A stretch of 20,243 bases of DNA. It comes from JACDAV01 sp036556145. Its GTDB lineage: Bacteria > Chloroflexota > Limnocylindria > Limnocylindrales > CSP1-4. Made by a program: the position numbers and the translations under genes. The DNA lies in the NCBI GenBank assembly GCA_036556145.1, contig DATBKB010000055.1, forward strand, positions 1-20,243. The letters are read 5' to 3'. The notes beneath the pieces are model-generated. The model was not told where the DNA came from and searched no databases. It worked only from the letters and a program-made list of their open reading frames with translations. This document shows positions 6,688 through 12,925 of this stretch, one piece after another. The first letter of the stretch is position 1; every line of letters begins with the position of its first letter.

Positions 6688-7722
6688 CTAGCCGCGCATC
6701 GTGGCCGCCGCGAGGCCGGACGCCGCCGGCGACGCATCGGGCAGATCGAGATCCGGGTGGACGGCTCGGACGAGCTCGCGGAGACCGTCGACGAGTCGCG
6801 GCCCCGGCCGGGTCACGATCGTGTCGTTGACCTTGACGATCGCGCCGTCTTTCACGGCCGTGATTCCGGCCCAGCCCGGCCGGTCCGGCACCTGCTCGGG
6901 GGTCGTGTACGGGCTGCCGAGGAGGATGATCTCGGGATCGAAGGCGACGATCTCCTCGAGCGAGATCTCGTAGCTCGCGTCGGTGAGCAGCGGACGCGTG
7001 CCGGCCAACCCGAGCATCTCGGCGTAAACCGACCCCTCCGCCGGCGTGTAGATCTTCGACGACGCGTCGATCTCGTAGAACACGCGCGGCTTCGGCAGGT
7101 TCGCCGTCGCCGCGCCGATCTGGTCGAAGGCCGCGCGCATCGACGCGGTCAGGTCCCGGGCGGCGTCGCCATTGCCTGCGGCGTCACCGATGAGCTCGAT
7201 GTCGTGGAGCGCGCCTTCGGTCGAGTCCGCGTACACGACGACGACCGGGACGCCGAGCCGCCGAAGCTGCTCGACCGCCGCAGGCGGCGTGAAGTTCGAG
7301 CCACCGGCGATCACGAGGTCCGCATCGAGGTCGACGATCTTCTCGACCTCGACGCCCTGGTACGTCGCGACGACCGGAAGGTCGTCCGCTGCCGGCGGGT
7401 ACGGCGTGACATCCTCGACCTTGGCGACGACGCGGTCGCCCGCCCCGATCGCGAACAGCGTCTCGGTGGCGGCCGGCGTGAGGGACACGATCGCGCGCGG
7501 TTCGGCGTCGATCGTGACCTCGGTGCCGTCGTCGTCGGTCAGCGTCACGGGAAAGGCGGGCCGCGGCGTCGCAGATGGGGCCGTTGCAGCGGGCGGCTGG
7601 GGCGAGGCGGCTGGCGACGCGGTCTGACCGAGCGTGCTGCCCGACGGCGTGCACGCGCCGAGGGCGAGCACGGCGCACAGGGCGGTAGCGAGCTGGAAGC
7701 GAGATCGAAGGCGTGCGACCAC
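6688..7722 (-). CDS. btuF: Cobalamin ABC importer, substrate-binding lipoprotein
   Basis: A 344-residue periplasmic-binding-protein-like lipoprotein of the type III (helical backbone) class. The signal peptide ends in a lipobox LALGAC with the lipidated Cys24. A Pro/Ser/Thr/Ala linker of about 33 residues follows, and then the two-lobed domain from PVTLTDDDGTEVTIDAEPRAIVSLTPAATETLFAIG. That opening is typical of BtuF/FhuD-like proteins. The GTG start is preceded by GGAGA on the minus strand at good spacing. It is the first gene of the btuFCD operon and sits directly behind a cobalamin riboswitch, so B12 or a cobalamin precursor (cobinamide) is the likely ligand and B12 should repress it. Confidence 0.9.
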   Translation of the reverse strand: MVARLRSRFQLATALCAVLALGACTPSGSTLGQTASPAASPQPPAATAPSATPRPAFPVTLTDDDGTEVTIDAEPRAIVSLTPAATETLFAIGAGDRVVAKVEDVTPYPPAADDLPVVATYQGVEVEKIVDLDADLVIAGGSNFTPPAAVEQLRRLGVPVVVVYADSTEGALHDIELIGDAAGNGDAARDLTASMRAAFDQIGAATANLPKPRVFYEIDASSKIYTPAEGSVYAEMLGLAGTRPLLTDASYEISLEEIVAFDPEIILLGSPYTTPEQVPDRPGWAGITAVKDGAIVKVNDTIVTRPGPRLVDGLRELVRAVHPDLDLPDASPAASGLAAATMRG

Positions 7723-7749
7723 GGGCGTTCTCCGGTGGGATCGGGGAAT

Positions 7750-7780
7750 GCGAGGGCCGCAGAAAGCAACGAGCCCTCGC
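7750..7780 (-). other. Hairpin in the riboswitch expression platform
   Basis: A perfect 8-bp stem, GCGAGGGC with GCCCTCGC, encloses a 15-base loop on the minus strand. It lies between the cobalamin aptamer and the btuF ribosome-binding site, about 28 bases before the GTG. No run of T follows, so it is not a standard intrinsic terminator. A switch acting on ribosome access or Rho is possible. Confidence 0.5.
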
Positions 7781-7854
7781 CTCGGATGTCGAAGCGGGGC
7801 TCAGCCGGTGGATCGCATTGGTGCCAACCCTTTCTCTCGAAGGTGACGCAACCT

Positions 7855-7980
7855 CCGCGGGGTCGGCGACCGGACTTCCGTCGCTCACGTCGAGCGGCGG
7901 TCACCGTAGCGGGACTGTGCCGGACTCGCACCGGCTTCGCGACCACGCGGTTCTTCCAGTTGTGGCGCGAGCCTACCACA
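7855..7980 (-). promoter_or_regulatory. Cobalamin riboswitch controlling btuFCD
   Basis: On the minus strand the leader holds the conserved core of the cobalamin aptamer. At 7940-7901 it reads GAAGCCGGTGCGAGTCCGGC followed by ACAGTCCCGCTACGGTGA. The first part folds as a 5-bp stem (GCCGG/CCGGC) with the expected loop. The second matches the consensus CaGxCCCGCxACUGUxA except for one base (ACGGT). A B12-box-like segment, GGAAGTCCGGTCGCC, lies at about 7880-7864. Upstream, GCGCCAC pairs with GTGG-CGC around 7973-7941, as expected for the next helix. In this class, adenosyl- or hydroxocobalamin binding lowers expression of uptake genes. The outer boundaries are approximate. Confidence 0.88.
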
Positions 7981-8003
7981 GGCGGCCGCGCCTCCCGGCC
8001 GCC
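7981..8003. other. GC-rich inverted repeat beside the riboswitch
   Basis: GGCGGCCG and CGGCCGCC form a perfect 8-bp stem around a 7-base loop, immediately outside the riboswitch on the btuF-upstream side and within the divergent spacer to the 8107 gene. It could be an outer helix of the leader RNA or a separator between the two divergent promoters. Nothing in the sequence decides this. Confidence 0.35.
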
Positions 8004-8106
8004 GATCGGCCGACTCCCGGCCCGGGGATAAGCCGGCGGTAAGGGCTGCCTGCAAGACTGCCCGCCCTCGCCTCCATCCGCCGGACGTCCGCCGGGGGAG
8101 GTCCAC

Positions 8107-9243
8107 GTGGAGAAGCGTTGGCTGTTGCGCGTCGGCCCGCCGATCGTCGCGCTGAGTGCCCTTGGCCTGGTGGCGGGCGCGTCGGCGGGCGCCGTCGAGG
8201 AGCGCTGGGAGCCGCCCGACTGCGGCGGTGGCGGCAATCGCACCGCGGTCGTGGCCCTGCGCCCCGCACCCCGGGCACCGAACGAGATCCGTGGTGAATC
8301 GTGGTTCCGCCTCGATCCGGTTCTCGACGCGACCGGCACGCTCGCCGGCCAGCGCCTCGAGATCGGCGTCCACGGCCGCGCCGTGCGCCGGATGGCCCTC
8401 CCGCCGGAATCATTCGGGGCCGGGCCGTACGGCGGCATCGTCCTCGTCGGCTCGGACGACGGGCGCCGCTCCGTGCTCCGGGCGATGGACGCGTCGGCCG
8501 GTTGCGCCGCGCTCGTCGCCCGGGAGCGGAGCGTCATCCGCCGGGCCGTCCTCGACCCGGCCGGCACGACCGTCTACGAGTTCCGGGTCGACCGGGCGAG
8601 CCGGGCGGACCTCGGTGTCTGGCGAAGACCGCTCGGCGGCGGCCCGGCAAAGCGCGTCCTCGCGCCGCTCGGCGACGACGATCGCTTCGGTCGGACGTTC
8701 TCGACGGAGCTGTCGTGGAGCGTCGAGGGCGACCGGCTCGCCGTCGCGCAGTGCGGCCAGACGGCCTGTCGAGTGCGACTCCTCGAGCCGGCGACCGGCC
8801 GCGTCCGCATGATCGCCCGCCCGGATCTCGGCGAGCTCGTCGGCGTGACCGCGGATCGCGTCGTCACGTATGCCGCCTGCCGGGGAATCCCCTGCCCGAT
8901 CCTGTCGACCGATGCCGACGGCCTCACAGAGGTCGTCGCGCCGACGGCGGGCATCGCTCGGCTCATGCGCACGGATGACGGTCCACGCCTGGTGCATGAG
9001 GTCGTCACGGGCGAGCGGGTCGAGCTCCACGTCGTCGACCCTGCAGGTGACCGCCCGCCCGTCGAGATCGCCGGCCCGGGCGACGGCCTCCGGCTCGCGC
9101 CGGATTCCGCCCGCGGCGCCGCGGGCCTCCGCGTCCCGGAAGGCTGGGCCCTGCTCGCGCCCGACGCGCGCCCCGGTGCGAGCGCCGTCCTCGTTCGCAT
9201 CGCCGATGGAACCGCCGTCTCGATCCCGGAGGTGACCCGATGA
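8107..9243 (+). CDS. Exported beta-propeller-like protein of unknown function
   Basis: A 378-residue protein with an N-terminal signal peptide (hydrophobic residues 11-27, likely cleaved after ASA). I do not recognise a named family. Repeating segments such as DPAGTTVYEFRVDRASRADLGVWRRP and WSVEGDRLAVAQCGQTACRVRLLEPATGRV are typical of TolB/WD40-like propeller blades. Six cysteines (39, 133, 216, 221, 259, 263) would suit disulfides outside the cytoplasm. The GTG start has a strong ribosome-binding site (GGGGGAGG, five bases upstream), which decides the start. The stop overlaps the next gene (ATGA), so this is the first gene of a three-gene exported-protein operon. It may be a binding or scaffold protein. 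No catalytic motif is visible. Confidence 0.72.
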   Translation: MEKRWLLRVGPPIVALSALGLVAGASAGAVEERWEPPDCGGGGNRTAVVALRPAPRAPNEIRGESWFRLDPVLDATGTLAGQRLEIGVHGRAVRRMALPPESFGAGPYGGIVLVGSDDGRRSVLRAMDASAGCAALVARERSVIRRAVLDPAGTTVYEFRVDRASRADLGVWRRPLGGGPAKRVLAPLGDDDRFGRTFSTELSWSVEGDRLAVAQCGQTACRVRLLEPATGRVRMIARPDLGELVGVTADRVVTYAACRGIPCPILSTDADGLTEVVAPTAGIARLMRTDDGPRLVHEVVTGERVELHVVDPAGDRPPVEIAGPGDGLRLAPDSARGAAGLRVPEGWALLAPDARPGASAVLVRIADGTAVSIPEVTR

Positions 9244-10277
9244 TTCGCCGGCGTCGCGTGGCCACGATCGCGGTCGTGCTGGGGCTGGGCCTCGCCGTTC
9301 CCGTCGCCGGCCACAGCCCGGACCCGTTCTTCAACGGACCGCTCTACGCGCAGAACCAGGAGCTCCGCTTCCGGTGGAAGGCGGGCGAGGCCCCACCGGC
9401 CGCGATGCAAACGGCCATCAAGCTCGGCGCCGCTGACGCCAACGCCACACGGAACTCGCGGGCCGCCGTCTTCATCCCCGATGCGAACGGCCTCAGCTGG
9501 ATCAACTACGGGCTCAACGTCGCGTGCGGCGTCAACGGGCTTGCCTGCTTCAGCCGCGCCGGTGCACCGAAGAGCTTCACGATGTCGTTCCGCGAGAACG
9601 GCCACCGGTACGACTGGGGCGTCCTCCACTGGTGCGAGATGTCCGGGTACCCGAACGGCTGCTTCGAGGCCCGCAACTCGGCGCTCGACGAGTTCGGCCA
9701 CGTCGAGATCCTCCACCACCACGTGAACTTCGCCGATGAGTCCGACTTCCTCGACGCCGTCGTCCAGACGATCCAGCGGGTGAAGCCCGAGCCGGGCTAC
9801 AACGCCCACGCGTTCGGCCGGTGCGACGTGGCGACGCTCCAGCGCAAGTACGACATGCCCACGATGGCCTGGAAGTACTCGACCTGCCTCGACCTCTCGA
9901 CCGAGCTGACCCTCACCGCGCCGGCCTGGGTGCCGACGGGAGGCACGATCACGTTCAGCGCCAACCTCAAGGTCGCTGACCTGCCGGAATACGAGCGCCT
10001 CGGGGCGAACCCCGTGAGCGGGCGGGCCATCACGCTGCAACGCCGCTTCGCCGGTGGAGCGTGGCTGCCGGTCGGCCAGCTGTCGCCCGCCACGGCGGAC
10101 GGAACGTACGCCTACAGCGCAACCGGTCAGACGGCGACAGCCGAGTGGCGAGCGGTCTTCGCGAAGCCCGCCGCCGAAGGGCTTCGCGGCGATACGTCGG
10201 CGGTCCTGACGGTCGCCGTGCTCTCGTGCGGGCCCGGGCCGTGCCCGCAGGCGCCGAACCCGACGACCGCCCGATGA
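9240..10277 (+). CDS. Exported metzincin-like protein with altered zinc motif and C-terminal Ig-like domain
   Basis: A 345-residue exported protein (signal peptide about 1-24, cleaved near VAG-HS). The central part resembles matrixin-type metallopeptidases. ALDEFGHVEILHHHVNF (148-164) aligns with HExxHxxGxxH, but the first His is Asp150 and the Gly is Ile157, while Glu151, His154 and His160 remain. Downstream, GRCDVATLQRKYDM (193-206) resembles the CDVxxLQxxYG segment that follows the active site in many such peptidases. Cysteines 96, 103, 132, 141, 195 and 216 could form disulfides. From about residue 218, a domain beginning LSTELTLTAPAWVPTGGTITFSA looks like an immunoglobulin-like beta-sandwich. 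With one zinc ligand lost it may be inactive, bind metal differently, or act as a binding protein. Overlaps both neighbours by ATGA. Confidence 0.68.
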   Translation: MIRRRRVATIAVVLGLGLAVPVAGHSPDPFFNGPLYAQNQELRFRWKAGEAPPAAMQTAIKLGAADANATRNSRAAVFIPDANGLSWINYGLNVACGVNGLACFSRAGAPKSFTMSFRENGHRYDWGVLHWCEMSGYPNGCFEARNSALDEFGHVEILHHHVNFADESDFLDAVVQTIQRVKPEPGYNAHAFGRCDVATLQRKYDMPTMAWKYSTCLDLSTELTLTAPAWVPTGGTITFSANLKVADLPEYERLGANPVSGRAITLQRRFAGGAWLPVGQLSPATADGTYAYSATGQTATAEWRAVFAKPAAEGLRGDTSAVLTVAVLSCGPGPCPQAPNPTTAR

Positions 10278-10777
10278 CGCGCCACCGCCGGCAGTGGACG
10301 ACGGTCGCGAGCGTCCTTCTCGGCGCCGTCGTCACCGTCGCCGCCTGTGCCGGCCCCGCCCCCGCCACGCCCGCCCCGTCCGCCACGCCGGCCGGCCCAC
10401 CGACGCCCGTCCCGCCGCCCGTCGCGATCCTCGCGATCGCGCGGGGCCAGGCGATCGCCGGCGACCTCGGGACGTGGATCGTCCAGGACCACGGCGAGGA
10501 CAGCCCGTGGCTGCCCGGCGAGCCGATCGAGGTGCCCGCTCAGGGCGCGATCGGCCACGTCCTCCTGGACGAGCCGTGGCCGGTCGATGCATGGACCGCC
10601 TATGTGCTCCCAAAGGGCACGCCGCCCAGGACAGAGGGCCTCCGCAAGCTCGCGACCGGCAGCGGTGTGGTGCAGTTCGAGCTGCCGCCGGGTGCGTGGA
10701 GCCTGCAGGTCTCGGTCTGGTTCGCCGAGGGCGTCGGCGAAGCGAGCTACTACTGGGAGCTCGTCCCCGGAAGCTGA
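10274..10777 (+). CDS. Small lipoprotein of unknown function
   Basis: A 167-residue lipoprotein. The signal peptide MTRHRRQWTTVASVLLGAV is followed by the lipobox VAAC (Cys25) and a Pro/Ala/Thr linker to about residue 48. The mature part (AILAIARGQAIAGDL to the end) is a small, probably all-beta domain rich in Trp, with no motif I recognise. The closing residues GAWSLQVSVWFAEGVGEASYYWELVPGS resemble the edge strands of a beta-sandwich. The ATG overlaps the stop of the metzincin-like gene (ATGA), so it is translated with the two upstream exported proteins. A strong palindrome follows its stop. It may anchor the operon's products to the membrane; that is inference. Confidence 0.7.
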   Translation: MTRHRRQWTTVASVLLGAVVTVAACAGPAPATPAPSATPAGPPTPVPPPVAILAIARGQAIAGDLGTWIVQDHGEDSPWLPGEPIEVPAQGAIGHVLLDEPWPVDAWTAYVLPKGTPPRTEGLRKLATGSGVVQFELPPGAWSLQVSVWFAEGVGEASYYWELVPGS

Positions 10778-10789
10778 GGGCGAACGACG

Positions 10790-10810
10790 GGCTCCGGCCA
10801 GGCCGGAGCC
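10790..10810. terminator. Bidirectional hairpin between converging genes
   Basis: A perfect 10-bp inverted repeat, GGCTCCGGCC and GGCCGGAGCC, around a single A fills most of the 37-bp gap between the stops of the lipoprotein gene (plus) and the SWIM gene (minus). It has no T-tract on either side. Its position between convergent stops and its high stability suggest a shared terminator or 3'-end stabiliser. Confidence 0.65.
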
Positions 10811-10814
10811 TCGC

Positions 10815-11090
10815 TCAGGCGCTCGCGACGGGTTGCGAGGAGAAGATCGAGACCTGCGCCTCTTCGGGCAGCATGACGCCCATGATCTTCTGGAGGGTCA
10901 GGAGGTGGACGCAGGAACCCCAGCTCTCGAAATAGTGGCAGGTGCAGTGCCACGAACCGGCGTCGAGACTGACGTGATGGGTGTCGTTGTCGCCGCGGAA
11001 CGTCAGTGACAGGCGGTCGATCGTGATCCGATCGAGCTCGCGCGCGTAGCGATTCGCCTTCTCGACCTTGCCGATCAGTGAGCTGTGCAT
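10815..11090 (-). CDS. Small SWIM zinc-finger protein
   Basis: A 91-residue protein built almost entirely around one SWIM zinc finger, CxC-x8-CxH: Cys49, Cys51, Cys60 and His62 in WHCTCHYFESWGSCVHLLTLQKI. SWIM domains bind nucleic acid or protein and are usually fused to helicases, transposases or large proteins; here the domain stands alone. The preceding strand, FRGDNDTHHVSLDAGSWHC (31-49), is the normal beta-hairpin of the fold. The C-terminal tail (GVMLPEEAQ onward) is short and polar. The ATG is preceded by GGAGG on the minus strand, ten bases away, and a small hairpin lies in the leader. No signal peptide is present, so it is cytoplasmic. Function unknown; a nucleic-acid-binding regulator is possible. 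Confidence 0.8.
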   Translation of the reverse strand: MHSSLIGKVEKANRYARELDRITIDRLSLTFRGDNDTHHVSLDAGSWHCTCHYFESWGSCVHLLTLQKIMGVMLPEEAQVSIFSSQPVASA

Positions 11091-11107
11091 CGCGGTCGAA
11101 CCTCCGA

Positions 11108-11119
11108 CCCCCGAAGGGG
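11108..11119 (-). other. UUCG-type leader hairpin before the SWIM gene
   Basis: On the minus strand the leader of the SWIM protein gene contains CCCCTTCGGGGG, a 4-bp stem closed by an RNA C(UUCG)G tetraloop, about 20 bases before the ATG and just ahead of the GGAGG ribosome-binding site. The remaining spacer back to the GH18 stop at 11203 shows no clear promoter. Confidence 0.4.
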
Positions 11120-11202
11120 CTTCTCGCAGGCCGCCGTCCGGTCATGCACCTCGACCGGTCGTGGCGGTCGTGGTGACAGGGTACACCTCCCACACCGGCC
11201 GG

Positions 11203-12540
11203 TCACCCCCCGATGTCGTCGAGCGGCGAGGACTCGAGGAACGTCTTCCGCATCGCCGCGTCGAGGGCCCCCGGACCGCCCTCGAAGCCGATCGTCCACA
11301 CCCCGCTGCCGAGCAGCTTGTTGCGCTTGATCCACGCCCATTTGTACTCGCTCGCCCGGGCATCGTCGAAGTACATCTGGTACCAGGTCACCGGGCAGCT
11401 CGCGCAGGCCCGGGCGCGCCACCGCGACCAGGCGACCTGCTGCACCTTGTCGTACCGGATGCCGTTCGCGCGGGCGGTCGCGACGGCCCGTGAGTAGATG
11501 ACGTCGAAGCCGCCGCCGAGTGTCCGGGCGTTGAGGCCGGACCCGTTCGTCGGCCAGGCGTGGCCGTAGTACGGGACCCCGACGATGAGCTCGTGTCGCT
11601 CGATGGACTTCAGCAGGCTCTTGACGGTGTCGACGACGTCGTAGCGCGGTCCGCCCATCGGGGCGTTCGACTGGGCGATCTTCGACCACGTCCCGGCGTA
11701 GTGGTAGCCCATCAGGTAGACGGCGTCGGCCGCATCGGGCCCGACGCCGGCGGCGACGTCGTACGACGTGTGGTGGCCGACGATGTCGAACGTCAGCTGA
11801 TAGCCGGGCCGCCGGGCGTCGAGCTCGCGGCGCAACGCCCGCAGCAGCTCGGTGAAGTGGGCCTTCCGACCGACGGGGATCGGCTCGAAGTCGACGTTGA
11901 CGCCATCGACCCCGCGACGCTCGACCTCGGCCGCGACGGCGTGGGCGAGCTTGTCGCGGGCTGCCTTCGAGCCGAGCAGCTCACGGGTCAGCGCGGTCTG
12001 GGCCGAGGTCCACGAGAACCGCTCGAGCGACATGACGACCTTCGACCCGTTGGCGTGGGCCTTGGCGATGAGCCGGTCCATCCGCTCCGAGTTCCACGCT
12101 CTCCAACCGCCGTCCTCACGGATCCGGCCGTCGCGGGTCGCCTCGAGGCTGAAGAACGCGAGCGTCGAGACGACGTCCCAGTTCATCTCGTCGATGACGT
12201 ACTGCATCTGGCCGATCGGCATGAAGGCCATGATCTCGCCGGTCATCCCCTTCGCCCGGAATCCGAACTTCGCGGGATCGTGCGGGACGTCGCCGGTAAA
12301 CGGCGGTGTCGATGCCGGCGGCGAGGTCGAGGGCGACGGGGAGACGAGCGGCGAGCCGGCGGGCAGCCCGGTCGGCGTCGGGCGCGGCGCGCCCGGATCG
12401 CTGCTCGGCGATGCCGCGGGCGCCGACGGCGGCAGGCTTTGGGACGGCGAGCCGCCCGGCGCGGCGACGTCGCAGCCGATCGCGACGATCGCGGCGACCG
12501 CCAGCGTCGCCATGCGGCGTGGCGCGCTCAGCGGCGGCAT
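11203..12540 (-). CDS. GH18-family glycoside hydrolase lipoprotein
   Basis: A 445-residue exported lipoprotein with lipobox AIGC (Cys23). A Ser/Pro-rich linker runs to about residue 82 before a GH18 TIM barrel. The catalytic motif DGVNVDFEP (212-220) corresponds to DGxDxDxE, with Glu219 as the acid and Asp217 retained. Asn215 replaces the usual first Asp of DxD, as seen in YaaH/SleL-like spore and cell-wall N-acetylglucosaminidases. Other barrel segments are SKVVMSLERFSW, YQLTFDIVG, VYLMGYHY and LIVGVPYYGHAW. It probably cleaves a GlcNAc-containing glycan at the cell surface. The ATG at 12540 lies 13 bases after the cupin stop, so it seems to end the GDP-mannose operon. MATLAV at 12513 is an alternative start; neither has a clear ribosome-binding site. 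Confidence 0.87.
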   Translation of the reverse strand: MPPLSAPRRMATLAVAAIVAIGCDVAAPGGSPSQSLPPSAPAASPSSDPGAPRPTPTGLPAGSPLVSPSPSTSPPASTPPFTGDVPHDPAKFGFRAKGMTGEIMAFMPIGQMQYVIDEMNWDVVSTLAFFSLEATRDGRIREDGGWRAWNSERMDRLIAKAHANGSKVVMSLERFSWTSAQTALTRELLGSKAARDKLAHAVAAEVERRGVDGVNVDFEPIPVGRKAHFTELLRALRRELDARRPGYQLTFDIVGHHTSYDVAAGVGPDAADAVYLMGYHYAGTWSKIAQSNAPMGGPRYDVVDTVKSLLKSIERHELIVGVPYYGHAWPTNGSGLNARTLGGGFDVIYSRAVATARANGIRYDKVQQVAWSRWRARACASCPVTWYQMYFDDARASEYKWAWIKRNKLLGSGVWTIGFEGGPGALDAAMRKTFLESSPLDDIGG

Positions 12541-12553
12541 CGCGGGCAGGCGC

Positions 12554-12925
12554 TCAGGGCGCGCTGGTCCCCTCGCGCCCGAAGTCGTCCTCGAGCCGCT
12601 CGACGTCGTCGAGCTCCGGCGTCGAGACCTCGACGAGCTCGACCCGCTCGATCGCCTCGAAACGGTGGATCCGGCCGCTCGGGACACGATGCGCCCCGCC
12701 GGGGCCGATCTCGATCGGTCGGACGGTCCCCGAATCGTCCTCGAGATGGAGCCGCAGCCGGCCGCTGAGCACGAGTACCGCCTCGTCCTTGAATCGGTGC
12801 CGCTGGAGCGAGAGCCGCTTGCCGGCCTCGATCGTGATGACCTTGCCGCAGTAGCGGTCGGTCAGCACCCAGATGAGCTCGTGACCCCAGGGCTTGTCGA
12901 CCCGCCGCGGCGTCTCGACGGTCAT
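12554..12925 (-). CDS. Stand-alone cupin, mannose-6-phosphate isomerase type II-like
   Basis: A 123-residue single-domain cupin that closely matches the C-terminal isomerase domain of bifunctional type II mannose-6-phosphate isomerase/GDP-mannose pyrophosphorylase. It starts with KPWGHELIW (11-19), carries LSLQRHRFKDEAVLVLSG (38-55) with metal-binding candidates Gln41, His43 and Glu48, and VPSGRIHRFEA (81-91) with His87. It ends with DVERLEDDFGR, a family signature. The likely reaction is fructose-6-phosphate to mannose-6-phosphate, the entry step to GDP-mannose. The ATG overlaps the stop of the phosphomannomutase gene (ATGA). Together with the guanylyltransferase upstream it equals a split version of the fused enzyme. 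Isomerase activity is inferred. Confidence 0.83.
   Translation of the reverse strand: MTVETPRRVDKPWGHELIWVLTDRYCGKVITIEAGKRLSLQRHRFKDEAVLVLSGRLRLHLEDDSGTVRPIEIGPGGAHRVPSGRIHRFEAIERVELVEVSTPELDDVERLEDDFGREGTSAP

Noticed and set aside
5610..6737. Upstream extension of the btuD frame
   Set aside because: It overlaps the whole of btuC in another frame and encodes only Arg/Pro-rich sequence. The GTG at 5609 with GTGA coupling is the real start.
6532..8031. 499-codon plus-strand frame across btuF and the riboswitch
   Set aside because: Antisense to btuF, which has full lipoprotein and binding-domain features, and runs through a non-coding riboswitch.
8082..8091. 10-base palindrome CGGACGTCCG before the 8107 gene, considered as an operator
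   Set aside because: Short palindromes are frequent at this GC content and there is no second copy or neighbouring regulator to support it.
7723..8106. Possible small gene in the btuF leader region
   Set aside because: Short frames exist on both strands, but the conserved cobalamin aptamer and GC-rich stems explain the region better.
8574..10040. 488-codon minus-strand frame
   Set aside because: Antisense to the exported-protein operon, which has ribosome-binding sites, ATGA couplings and signal peptides on the plus strand. The shadow has none.
11560..12768. 402-codon plus-strand frame opposite the GH18 gene
   Set aside because: Antisense to a clear GH18 lipoprotein and the cupin. No independent evidence for it.
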